This document shows positions 21,754-32,272 of a stretch of DNA of 64,000 nt, one piece after another. Below the pieces are notes generated by a model. That model saw only the letters and a program-made list of their open reading frames with translations. It was not told the origin of the DNA and did no database searches. This stretch comes from Galaxea fascicularis. Lineage: Eukaryota > Cnidaria > Anthozoa > Scleractinia > Euphylliidae. The stretch covers positions 6,099,184 through 6,163,183 of the forward strand of contig OX419346.1 in the NCBI GenBank assembly GCA_948470475.1, given 5' to 3'. Position 1 is the stretch's first letter. Each line of letters begins with the position of its first letter. Position numbers and translations under genes: made by a program.

Positions 21754-22104
21754 TCAACGATAACTGCTCAGAACAACCTCTCCCTTCCTTATTGCCTTGC
21801 CGTCGAAATCTTGAAGGACAGGCCACAAGTAGCATTTTATCTTGCGTCCTTCTAGATAAACTGCACGACGAGAAGGGCTGGATAACGCTTGGCAAACCAC
21901 GTGGCTTCTGGAATCATAAGCACCAGTGGAGTAGTCGATCTTCATTGGAGGGACTTGAGTCAAGGCGCACCAAGAGAAACGCGTGCAGTAACTTATGTAT
22001 TCGTTCAATTCAAGCAATAGGTAGCTGTCATGATCGGGAAGAAAACGATCTGATGATGAGAAATGAAATCTTCTCCACCTTTCGTCAACAACTTTTTTTA
22101 CATC
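21754..22104 (-). CDS. Gene B exon 8, MIEAP-type C-terminal domain
   Basis: Acceptor TTTGCAG/GATGTA, 116 codons and a stop. FSWCALTQVPPMKIDY and CYLWPVLQDFDGKAIRKGEV align with gene A exon 5. Confidence 0.85.
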   Translation of the reverse strand, partial: DVKKVVDERWRRFHFSSSDRFLPDHDSYLLLELNEYISYCTRFSWCALTQVPPMKIDYSTGAYDSRSHVVCQALSSPSRRAVYLEGRKIKCYLWPVLQDFDGKAIRKGEVVLSSYR

Positions 22105-25100
22105 CTGCAAAAGTGAAACATAATCCTATACCTCAAAATAAAGCTATCCCCTTTACGTCCAACGGTAATTGACAAGGGGATGACCTGGTGATTGGATTAA
22201 CGTCCAGACATTTTAAATCGTCACTCTTATTTTTTTTTTTGTTTATTTTCAAAAACCAAACGTAATGGAGGCAAAGAAGTTAACCTAGTTATATTCGACA
22301 TCAATTTACAAAAGTTTCTAACCAACTCGTTGAAGGCCTTGCCGATGCCAGCTAATGACACCAATATGCTTAGGAGCATGCCGCCCATCAAAGAGTCGAT
22401 GTTCTTAAATGGTTTGAACCCAGAAGTCATACCATAACTAAGTGAAGCATGATCGTCCGAGTGATTGTATTCGTGGGAAAAACAGGTTATGGTGACATTG
22501 ACACCTTAAACAGTCCTCTTCAGGACTACACTAGGGAGCTTACATATCGACGACTTTGCACGACGGCGCCGTTAAACTGCGTGACATGCTCACTGCGCAT
22601 GCCTATCTGGGCACTTGCCGGCGTCGCGTCAACGTCGATGGCGTTTATTTGAGCGATTTGGCGGCCTCTTGGAAATAGCAGGATGCGAGATTCATTTATC
22701 GAAGTTTTCAACCGATACCTCAGGTGTTTTTGCCAAATAATTCAGAACATCAAGGGCGTGTTGTTGACATGTGTTTTTTTTTAGTTTTGTCTCTTTGCAT
22801 TCAAGTTACGGCCTTCCACAGCGCCATGGCGAATAGTCCAACTAACAATGAAAATGCTAAGTAAGTGGTTATCCCACCGATAGCTGTTCAGCAACTTTAT
22901 AAAATACATGAAAATAACTAACTTTTATTTACCCTCGGCAGTATTCATAGCACACAAATGCTAGCGGGGCCGAGAAACATATGAAGCAAATAATTCAAAC
23001 AAACATAACAAGATTAAGCTTATAAAAGTTCTCTTTGTAGAAATGAGCTTGGCCTTGATATCGTGTTTGTTTTTTTTCCTTGTTCCAGCACGGAAACTCT
23101 GAATTTGTTGACTTACGAGCATCATCTAAACGCAAAACTTCTTATTCGTTTCTAAAGCTGTTTCGATAAACATATGTAATACAAGCTCTCGTTTCTTTGA
23201 AGAAGGGCATTTTGGTTTGAACAACTCGCCTTGTGAACTTCAGAAACGGCGGGACAATTTGCTCGCGCACAAACGTGGTCTTCTTTACTGAGAATCGTAA
23301 ATTCAAATTTCTACAGGACGACGACGCAGACCTATGACGTGGCCCAACGGCGCCGTCGTGCGAACGTCGTCAATTCGTAAGCTCCCTACTGACCGGACGG
23401 ACGTTCTTCACTTAGTTAAGATTCGATGTTGTCGTCTTTGCATGCTAACGTGCACCAATATAGCCAGCGCTATATGACTCTTATACATTGTGGAGAGCAG
23501 GGGAGAAGAAGGAAGGATTGTGTGCGCCTTAGTCACTTGTTTTCAAGGTGCCGTTTTTATACTTTGAACCGAAACAAATTTCTGCCTGTTCACGCAAAGC
23601 CAGAGGCTAATTTTATTGACTTCTTGGGCATACCATTAGTTAAAAGTGTACTAGCTTACTTGAATAAGTGACGTCAAGTCATGATTGTTAGCTTCCTCTT
23701 TCACAAGAATCAACACCTCACTTAAAGCATCTTGAGCTGCTGAAACAGTTTCCTTTGGTTGATCATATTGCCGCTTGTTGAGCTAAAGAATACATCAATC
23801 AGCTTCGAATTCATAAGAAAGAAACGTAAATACATTCGCTAGCATGTTTTGAAAACAAGTTGATCACATGTATGTCAATATGGCGTTTCTGTTGATTATC
23901 AAGCGTACTTTAGAATGTAGTTAATAGTCTAACTGTCAAACGGATTCAGCAGCAAATGAAGTCCTAAAATGCCCTATTTGTTTTTAAAATCTACTGTGCA
24001 ACACAATGAAATGGTCGGCTTTCATTAGATATAAGCCCCCTCAGTGTCAGATGTTAAAAACTAAACTTTCTTTTTAAAAGCATATTTAGTATGTATTAAG
24101 CATCGTTATGAACATTTTTAATATCCATTTGTTTGTTTTTTTTTTTCACCTGCATGTTTTATGCACGTTATGAACATTTTAATGTTAATTAGTTTTTTTT
24201 TTACTTTTGTTTTCTTGTAAAGCGCCATATTGGTGCTCTATAAAGATGTTAACGTTCTTGTTATTATCATAAATATTATTATTAAATTGTTATTGTTATT
24301 ATTATAACAAAATACACGCCTGTATGCTGAAACCTACGACCAACCACGTCTATACATATATGTCTATAGAAATTTCAAAAAAATACATTATTATCATTAT
24401 TATTAAATCCTGGTTTATGTTTAAGTTATGATCGCGACTCCGTTCATAACTGTAACAATAAACAGAGCCCAAATCACACATGGCAGCTCTTTATACACAC
24501 ACACAGGTAGGCGAGGCGCAATGCATAAATAAAATTGCATTATTTACCATGAATCGCCATTAAAAAAAAGGAGCACATTTCGACGTTTTATCGTCAGTCA
24601 ACAAGCCGTCCTTAACAATGAGATTACCTTAGAATGGAAGAGATCAGCATTTGAGAGAAGGAAGGCACGTATCCCTGATATTTTTTAAATGTAATTTTGT
24701 AATTCGCGCAATGGTGTGAAGCTATTTTCTTATTGCTGTAACGCAATGTGCATTTCATACTCGAAATTAGCCAACAAAGTAAACTAAGTACGTCTAAGCA
24801 GTCATATTGTCATCATCTAAGTGAAAAAAATCTTCTTGTTGTTTCTATCACAAAGCAAAAACGCTATGAAGCTCTTAACATGAATTTGTTACAAACTAGG
24901 TCCGTTCAATTTTTTGGTGAAAACACTATAACGAACAATGCCATAACATCAACCATGAAAAGAAAACAACGGAGTCTTATTAATTAATACCTCTCTTTCT
25001 AACGATCTATAGTCTCCTCCAATCGCCGGAGCTGCTCTTGCTAATGTTTCCAACACAGTTGACGTAAAAATGGAGAACGACTCTTTAATGCTTGCAACGA

Positions 25101-28100
25101 TCTCATAGGCAGTCTGAAAAAGAAATAATTGTTTTGGGTTAAATGGCATGACCCGGCCGGCTTATCCTACTGGCTCCTTAGCATTTTTATTCGTTTGTTT
25201 GTGAGCCAATCATGATAGCCGACAAAAATAGACTAACTCTCGAGGGTTAATTGGGTTAGTGCACCCCTACCCGGAAAGAAGCCAAATGAAAACTCCATGT
25301 GTATGGCATATACTATACCACTGATGCCAACGATAGGAGCAACATCTTAAGATCTTGAATATTCCATTTTACAGTTGTACGTTGAGTGACCTGGCCCTTG
25401 AATAGAAGCGAGGCTGGGGGTGACCTTGCTTTGATACAAACCTCTCTGTCTTTCTCATGTAAATGGCGATTAGTTAGCATGACAACAACATGATTTACAT
25501 CAGAAAAGCGGTGGGGTCTGTATCGAAGCAAGGTCAACTCCAGCCTCACTTCTACCCAAAGGCCAGGTAACTGAACACACAGCTATTAAATGACCTATTC
25601 ATTTAAATAGAGCTGCACATTTCTTGAAAGGTTTCAAATCGTGACCGTCATCCTTCTGATAAGCCGTACTTATGTCTGGACTCCGGACACCATTCACCAA
25701 ATGGATAATAAATGTCACAGAATAATAGATGCCACTGGAAACCTCTATTAAAATGTCTCACGTTGCTATTTAAGTGAACAAATTCAAAGGTTTATTATTC
25801 ATCAGCGGTATTTCCCTACGTTCCAGTCAGTCCCTCCCTTTCTCCACTTCGTTTCAGCCAATAACGCATCACAGTCGTTTTCTTTTTATTATAATTACTT
25901 TAAAATTTATTTAAGTACCATGCAGTTTATGCCTCGTTTAGCTGAAAAAAAAAACGTCAAACAAGGGAACAACAATAAAAGTTGTTTAAGTATATGGACG
26001 TACTTCAAAAATAAAGCAAGCAAATCTGGAACACCTTAGGTGGTCTTCCTGTGAAATGCTTGTTCCTCGCTGCCGACGATAAACTCTTGCTGCCATGATG
26101 TCAATTGCATCAACACGAGCACCATCCTTAAAATCAGTGACGTATTCACTCTCGAGCTGTGATTGCCTGTTGCGGCTAAGTGTATTCTCGGTTCTTCTTT
26201 GGTCAGACCTCACTCTTCTCTCTGAGAAAGCAGCATACCTAAAAATAAATCGATGACTCCTTTACTACGGAGAGCAACAAATACTTATTCCTTTCTACGT
26301 ATGTCAATGTAGAGGATGGTCAATCACGTGACCATATAGAGAATTTGGTTTTATCGACGGAGTTGATAATGTAAATAAGAGCCCATATTGGTTTATTGAA
26401 AAAGTAAAAAAGTAAAAAAAAAAAAAAAACTTAGATAAAAATACAGTTCAATACCTAGAATACTGGTCACTCATCTAATGCTTTGTTTTGCACATCCAAT
26501 ATGGCCGCCGTGACCTAAAGAGCATGCACTCTTCACATTTATTACATTTTTTCAGATTACTGATTTACTCTCTCGATAGGTACTTTCAACTGATAGCCTC
26601 TGAATTATCTTAGCTATAACCGTACGAGGTCGAGAAAGTTGTCTCCTGCAAACGGATGCAACAAGCGAAGGAAAGGGAAATATAACGAGTACTACTGTTA
26701 GAGCCATTTGCCGCTTTGGCTTTGGCTACCAATTATTGTGCGCTTGCGTGTCTCACTCGTTTAGATCCCTAAGAAAGGTACGGTTCGTTTGTCACGTCTT
26801 TGGAATTAACGTCTACGTTTATAACATAACTAACGCAAAGCACGCGCTCTGATTGGCTAATTCAGCATCTACTATTTGCCCATGGGTGTATGCTGCTGAC
26901 GTACTCAATAACTAAAGCAAAGCGCGCGCTTTGTGATGTAGCTCAATTTGTTGTGGACTCACTCGGCATTTTGACCACATTCGATTTGCTTTACCACAAT
27001 ATCAAAGATAACGAAATAAATATTTGTCTTGACAACTGAAAACACCGACTCGGACGCGCTGCATTATGCAAATGAGCTGCTTGTAAGCGTCAGACTTTCC
27101 TTTCAAAAACTTTTACAAACTCGCTTAATATGCAGAAACAATGCGAAAAAAATGTTTGCGAAACGAGTAATGACATGTACTCGTTGTCGGTAAGAGTACA
27201 GACCACGATAAACCACATTTCGCTTTGTTTTTTACCACAATATCAATGTCAAAGAAGATGTTTTTTCAGAGAGCGAGCTGAAAAGGCATTGCGTGACACA
27301 TTGACACGAGCAGCGTGGTATGGACTCTAAAGGACTTCTGTTGTTTCAATGTCTCAATGTTATGTTATAAAACAAATGGTAAACGCCATAGCGTGTACTA
27401 TTGAGTTATGGATGCACTTGGGAGGTTTGCTAAGCACTCAAGAAGCTAGAGTCGCACTCGGCTATCGCCTCGTGCGACTCTTACGCTTCTTTCGTGCTTA
27501 GCAACCTCCCGCGTGCATCCATAACTCAATAGTACACGCTATGGCGTTTACCATTTGTTAAGTGGCGAGGACAAAAAAAGAAAACATGGTAATACGTTTA
27601 TTTCAAGATGAAAATTAACTGAATAAATCGGTGGGTCTACCTTCCGAATTTCCCTCCCCTAATGATTTCTTCTTACCTTTCCTTGAAGCTGTCAAGTTCT
27701 CTCCGTTTCTCCACGAGAGCCTGCTTTGCCTTTACCATCTGCTGTTTATACATATTTTGGTGGTTCGCAGCTGAACTAACTTGATCTATTTTCAGCTGCT
27801 GCTCATATTCTAGTAGTTTTTTCTTTAGTTTTGCGATTTCTTCTTTCCTGAAAGAACTTGCCTAAGACTAAGAAAACAAACTCAAACTCTGCCATGCAGA
27901 GGAACTTAAAAATCTATTTTTATTCCTTCCCTAATTTGCTAATGATCGCTTTCAAAAAGTAGAATATTTGGCATTTGTCACAGATTTAGAATATCATACG
28001 TATACTTGCAAGTAAGAATTTAAGTTTTGGTTTTCGAGTGGTGTGACCTTTATCTGCTGGTGCCATTTATAATTGCAAGATGATGTTACGGAAATAGGCT

Positions 28101-30571
28101 TGAAAAAATAAGTACTTAATTTTTCCATTAATGAGGATGATGATCATGGTGATATTGGTGGTGAGGTCAAGGTTGAGGGTGATGATGATGTTGAGTAAGA
28201 GGAACAGGAAGAGGAAAAGAATAAAGATGAGGATTATGAAGTGGAGGAAACATATTTTAAGCATTACTATAAATTGTCGATACAGAACTAATATTGGCAA
28301 TGTACTAACATTGAGTTGCATTACCTTTCAGATAAGTCGCGTTGTAGCTCACTATTGTTTTTCTGTAAGACCTCCGAAGTATTCTGCAGCTGCTGGTCGT
28401 AACGATCCCTCCACTGTCTCTTTAACTGTGCGATTCTAATCCGAAGGCCACAGGGAAAGAGATAAATATATTAGCGTGGAACTTGCGTACCTCTGCAAAT
28501 TGCACTAAATCTTTTTTTCCATATGTAAATGTGGGCGAAATCCTACATATGCCAATAGATACTTTACAGGCTATTTTGTTTCTAATCTAAAAGCTCGCGA
28601 ACTCATCTGGTTGTTTGTGTGAAATGCTTACTGGACACGTAGTGTGGAGGGTCTGGATGGGGGTACTTGCCACCTATCAACTACATTTTCAACCATACTT
28701 AGCTACCAGCTAAACTCAGTTTTGGCTATTTCTCAGCTATCAGAGGTGAGTTAACATTGACAAATCTCAGTTTTTTTTGGCTGAATCCTGCTTTACTCTT
28801 GTACGGTTTTAAAGGAAAGGTTAATTTGTACCAAAGACTTCCAGGACGTTTAATTTATCTGCCCAAGTCCCTCTTGTTTAAATTAAAGCAATCGCTTTAT
28901 TTTGAATCTAAATCCGAAATAATTTTTTCCTTAATATAATTTCCAGTCGGTATGATTGTGTTACGTACCTCATCCGTAATCTCTAAGATCACGAAAACAC
29001 TGAAGCAAAAAATAATGGTTAATGAATGCGGCCTGTTTGTGGGTGATACGCAAGGGAGAATATCACCAATCGAAGCCAAGAATAATTTGAAATTTCTCCA
29101 GTTAAAGATCGCCGCAGCCTTTCTCGGCTAAGAATTAAAATTTTGGTCGATTCTCAGCTGTCAGTCAAGCCCATCCTTAACCCTCAAGTAATACGGAGAG
29201 AAACAATCAAGCTATTTATTAAAAATCAAACATTACCTGTTTTCTTGTTCTCTAATCAACTGTTTTTCCTTCTCTTGAAATCGGGCTTCTAACCATTTCT
29301 CACTGCGTTTACTAAACGAGTCGACCGTGGGAAAGAAAAAAAAAACAAACAAATTAAACGTACTTGCAAGTTGGCACATTTTACCGTTGTCAGGCATTAC
29401 AATGTTATTGAGCTCGGATTTCCACATAGGTAGAGAGCGGGGCTTATATGCTAACTCAGTTTCGCCAATCACTATGAAAACGGTCGTTCTAAATTCCGAG
29501 GGCACCTGACAATAACAGTTACGTAAATCGTCTTAGCAGATGTTATTCAGTTTTGTAGATGTTTCGCGTCGACCATGGCAGGTGTATTTGTCTCTAACAG
29601 AAACTGCTCAGTCCTTCACACTTTGGCCGTAAAGCGAATGACACACGGTTCAATATCGTTCAACTTTTGTTGACCAACAAATGTTGAACATTGTTGCCGC
29701 AACTTGTCGAACGGAATAGAGCCCATTTTCGTTCAACAACATTCAATAACTTTCAATATGATGAACGGCATATTTCAACGTTCAACATTACATAATACAC
29801 TTTTCAACATTTGTCGAACAGCAGCTGCAACATTTGTTGCTCAACAAATGTTAAACCGTGTATCATGCGCTTGAGAACAATTATCCGGGGGGAGAATTCT
29901 GTTCCTTAAATTTACAAGCTGTTGCTGGTGGCGATTCTCGCATTCACGTATCCCAGTTAGTTGCACCTAAACAACTTATCAGTTGCTTCCTCTTTTTCCC
30001 CCTTCCTCAGTGCCGGCAAAAGTATAATCCGCTTCAATTTACCAGTTCCCGGAAAGTTACAATTTCGTTACAGTTAAACCGAAGTTCCGAGACAGCGAGA
30101 AGAAATCAGTTGTCGGTGCCACCAGTGTAAATTCGGCTTAGCATTAGCCGAACGAAAGCATCATGCTATACTACGACGCTCACATTCCCGGTCCCATTGA
30201 ATCCAGTCACACAATGACCCAAAGGTGACAGAAAATGCTTCATGGTGGCAACTATATTCAAGTTAGGTTAGATACCACTACATGAATGTACACCACAGGA
30301 AAATCTCATTTTCGAGCGAATTCAGAAAACCAGTAAGAGCTGCAATAGGCAAATAAATCTACTTCCCTTATTACAATCACCTTGATATCGATGCATTTGC
30401 CTCCTTCAGTTTCCTATTTTCAACCCGTAGTCGTATCAATTCGTCCGGGAGCTTTGCTAACAACTGCAGAAATGGTTCGTTATCTGCCAGGGATCCCGTC
30501 GTGCTCGTGTCCAAAGATCCTCTTCGACTTGCAGTTCTTGTGCTCGGCGACAAAGAACTACGTCCCGCCAT
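21754..30571 (-). CDS. Gene B: MIEAP/SPATA18-like protein, 8 exons (joined model)
   Basis: The exons on the minus strand are 30571-30381, 29302-29237, 28435-28325, 27847-27677, 26238-26004, 25113-24991, 23782-23660 and 22104-21754. All have GT/AG borders and compatible phases, and sum to 1371 bases, or 456 residues. Exons 1-4 are rich in heptad-like coiled coil (DELIRLRVENRKLKEAN; IAQLKRQWRDRYDQQLQ; EEIAKLKKKLLEYEQQLK). Exons 5-8 are paralogous to exons 2-5 of gene A. The C-terminus (CTRFSWCALTQVPPMKIDY, CYLWPVLQDFD, KGEVVL) resembles the MIEAP/SPATA18 C-terminal domain, and the coiled-coil plus C-terminal architecture fits that family, which is about 540 residues in human. Function in the mitochondrial outer region or matrix is inference only. 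An upstream in-frame ATG exists at 30631, but an acceptor-like CCCTACAG lies between. Confidence 0.82.
22532..23388. mobile_element. 853-bp TA-flanked TIR element in gene B intron 7
   Basis: The interior 22534-23386 has ends GGGAGCTTACATATCGACGA and the inverse of GGGAGCTTACGAATTGACGA, with TA on both sides. Its outer 90 and 180 bases match the element at 21167-21470, while the middle (about 22620-23200) is extra. The short element may therefore be an internal deletion product. Confidence 0.8.
23660..23782 (-). CDS. Gene B exon 7
   Basis: Acceptor TTCTTTAG/CTCAAC, donor ATTCAA/GTAAGC, 41 codons in phase 0. QDALSEVLILVKEEANNHDL is the counterpart of gene A exon 4. Confidence 0.83.
24215..24310 (+). 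repeat. SINE/LINE-tail-like repeat with (ATT)n
   Basis: TTGTAAAGCGCCATATTGG, then TCTATAAAGATG, then a long TTATTATTATT stretch. It is a relative of 16409-16475 in the other orientation and lies in intron 6 of gene B. Confidence 0.45.
24991..25113 (-). CDS. Gene B exon 6
   Basis: Acceptor TTTTTCAG/ACTGCC, donor GAGAGAG/GTATTA, 41 codons in phase 0. TAYEIVASIKESFSIFTSTV matches gene A exon 3. Confidence 0.85.
26004..26238 (-). CDS. Gene B exon 5
   Basis: Acceptor TTTTTAG/GTATGC, donor TTTGAA/GTACGT, 235 bases, entry phase 2, exit phase 0. RRTENTLSRNRQ, ARVDAIDIMAARVY and ACFIFE pair with gene A exon 2. Confidence 0.87.
27371..27559. repeat. Fold-back hairpin element, 189 bp
   Basis: Two arms of about 85-90 bases are nearly perfect inverted copies (outer end AACAAATGGTAAACGCCATA, inner end near AGAGTCGCAC / GTGCGACTCT) around a loop of a dozen bases. 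It has no coding content and is typical of a fold-back MITE. It lies in intron 4 of gene B. Confidence 0.9.
27677..27847 (-). CDS. Gene B exon 4 (coiled coil)
   Basis: Acceptor CTTTCAG/GAAAGA, donor GGAAAG/GTAAGA, 57 codons, phase 2 on both sides. The peptide is strongly charged, with heptad-like KKKLLEYEQQL and KAKQALVEKRRELDSFKE. No counterpart was seen in gene A. Confidence 0.8.
28128..28250. repeat. Purine-rich low-complexity tract
   Basis: GAT/GGT/GAGG-rich sequence. Open frames across it on both strands are compositional and not taken as genes. Confidence 0.8.
28325..28435 (-). CDS. Gene B exon 3 (coiled coil)
   Basis: Acceptor GGATTAG/AATCGC, donor GAAAG/GTAATG, 111 bases, phase 2 on both sides. 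It encodes IAQLKRQWRDRYDQQLQ and NNSELQRDLSE. Confidence 0.78.
29237..29302 (-). CDS. Gene B exon 2 (coiled coil)
   Basis: Acceptor ACGCAG/TGAGAA, donor AACAG/GTAATG, 66 bases, phase 2 on both sides. The peptide is EKWLEARFQEKEKQLIREQE. It is a short exon supported mainly by phase and composition. Confidence 0.72.
29634..29870. mobile_element. 237-bp TIR element with internal CAACAAATGTTG palindromes
   Basis: The outer 20 bases (GCGAATGACACACGGTTCAA) match the inverse of the right end at 17 of 20 positions. Copies of CAACAAATGTTG and close variants repeat inward from both ends. It is non-coding and lies in intron 1 of gene B. Confidence 0.75.
30381..30571 (-). CDS. Gene B exon 1 with start codon
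   Basis: ATG at 30571-30569, donor TCAAG/GTGATT in phase 2. A Ser/Arg/Thr-rich start is followed by coiled coil DELIRLRVENRKLKEAN. Position, phase and layout match gene A exon 1. Confidence 0.75.
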
Positions 30572-30982
30572 GCTGGCAATCAGAACAGCGTCTGTAGGGA
30601 AAATTAACAAGGAAACGTGACTTCCGCCCAAGATTTCAAGGAAAAGCGGAAGTTGTCACTCTTGTCACTCACCTTAAGATTTTTGTCGGAATGGTTGTCA
30701 TGCTTGATCCCCATGAAAAATGAAATAATAATAACAAAAACACTACAACTTGTCGACAAATATTACTTTTTTTCTCTCTCTGTTTTGAAAAACAGTTCCA
30801 TCCTGTGACTTTTATCATGTTTACTCGGCGTAACCTGCCCACAAAAGCTGTCAACATGTCAATTGGCCAACACGTTTCCGCGAAATTTCTCTTGATTTAG
30901 AAATGCATTAAGTTACGCTAGATTTATCGAGGCACTATTCTTTAAACCTGCAAACAGGCTTGAACCGGAGGACTACGTGAAC
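30572..30982. promoter_or_regulatory. Divergent intergenic region (candidate bidirectional promoter)
   Basis: A 411-bp stretch lies between the gene B start on the minus strand and the first of two putative plus-strand initiator exons. No TATA box is placed with confidence; the role is inferred from layout only. Confidence 0.35.
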
Positions 30983-31001
30983 ATGGCGTTGTCTCTCAAA
31001 G
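30983..31001 (+). CDS. Putative first exon, copy 1 (MALSLK)
   Basis: ATG GCG TTG TCT CTC AAA G followed by the donor GTAAGC. It is a 19-nt exon ending in phase 1. The next 300 bases of intron resemble those after copy 2. The rest of the gene is not recognisable, and the satellite array begins 1.3 kb downstream. Confidence 0.45.
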
Positions 31002-31315
31002 GTAAGCTTAATGATTTTACGCACCCAAGGTCTCTTTGACTAGCTTCGGATACGTTGTTGGTTATGCCAGGGGTTATCTTTCGAAAATTGGCGATGAACT
31101 GAAACAACATTCTGTAATAATATGTATGGCGTGAAAGTGTAATAATCAATAATTGAGTTCCCCGATCAAAAGGGAAACCTAAGCCCAGCACTTAACGTTT
31201 ACCCCGCGGGCTCAGACTGTACAAACAAGCACATAATCTGCATCCGAAGATCCCAGCACTGAGTAATCAAATGTGATTAAGACCTTGGAAGGAAAATTCT
31301 GGGAATTAGGCGAAC

Positions 31316-31334
31316 ATGGCTGTGTCTCTGAAAG
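31316..31334 (+). CDS. Putative first exon, copy 2 (MAVSLK)
   Basis: ATG GCT GTG TCT CTG AAA G followed by the donor GTAATG. Its length and phase match the copy 333 bases upstream, and most differences between them are synonymous or conservative. Both lie in one tandem duplication. Confidence 0.45.
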
Positions 31335-31953
31335 GTAATGACTTTACGTTTCCTGGTTGATAAAATCGCGTTTTCGTCAGTTGCCGTTACGTAGTTGTCG
31401 TAGTTGCGCCTGGGGTTACATTTTACAGGCTGAAACGTGGCGATGAGATGAAATACGTTTCTTGGTTAACATTCTTTTAAGTGCGTGGCTTAAAAGCAGA
31501 ATAATTAATAATTGTTATACCCGATCAAAATGACTAATTCACATCCACTCCTCGCCCTGCACTCAGACGGCCGATGTTCTAGTGTTTTCCCAGCGCTGAG
31601 TAAACAAATGTAGCTTTTATGTAATTCACAATCACCACTGGCTCCAAGTGCCAAGGGCAGCCAAATCATGTTCCCATGTCTTCATGTTAAAACATTTTTC
31701 CCACGGCCTTCTCAAGCGCACGGCACCAACCTTCCCTTTTGGTTCAAAGTGCTTAAATGACAAAACCGAAATTAAATATAAACAGACTAAACAAAGCCTC
31801 ATTCATACTTACGGCGTGACAAACTCAGTATCGAAAATATATATTTAGCTAAGACTAAAAGCGGATCGGAGCTCCACATTTGTTTCTTTATTGACATTTA
31901 CAGGGATAAAAACTAATATCAATGCAACGAGCCAGGACTCCAGTAAGGAACTG

Positions 31954-31956
<3 letters not shown>

Positions 31957-31986
<30 letters not shown>
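31957..31986. repeat. (AT)n microsatellite
   Basis: Alternating AT directly abutting the left arm of the palindrome. Confidence 0.95.
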
Positions 31987-31990
<4 letters not shown>

Positions 31991-32199
31991 ATAGTAGATG
32001 AGCTACTCAATATGAGTACATACGGAGTTTAATACAAATTTGTTTCGTAGACCAACAGAGTTAGTCCACTCATCAGTTAATCCCCGTACACACTGTGTAC
32101 GGGGATTAACTGATGAGTGAACTAACTCTGTTGGTCTACGAAACAAATTTGTATTAAACTCCGTATGTACTCATATTGAGTAGCTCATCTACTATTACT
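31987..32199. repeat. Near-perfect 213-bp palindrome
   Basis: Arms 31987-32092 and 32094-32199 (106 bases each) are inverse copies around a single central base, with one mismatch noticed (TTAGTCCACT versus TTAGTTCACT). The centre reads CGTACACACTGTGTACG. Weak inverted similarity continues outside (CACAGTTCCTTAC / CACAGCTCCTTTA). It could be a real fold-back repeat or an assembly artefact. Confidence 0.95.
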
Positions 32200-32272
32200 G
32201 TCACAGCTCCTTTATTGTAGAGCACTATCCTGGATTCAGCGGTGAACATTAACTGCATTTATATATATATAT

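Noticed and set aside
28067..28439. Frames across the GAT/GAGG-rich tract
   Set aside because: They are low-complexity translations. The only real coding part is gene B exon 3 on the minus strand.
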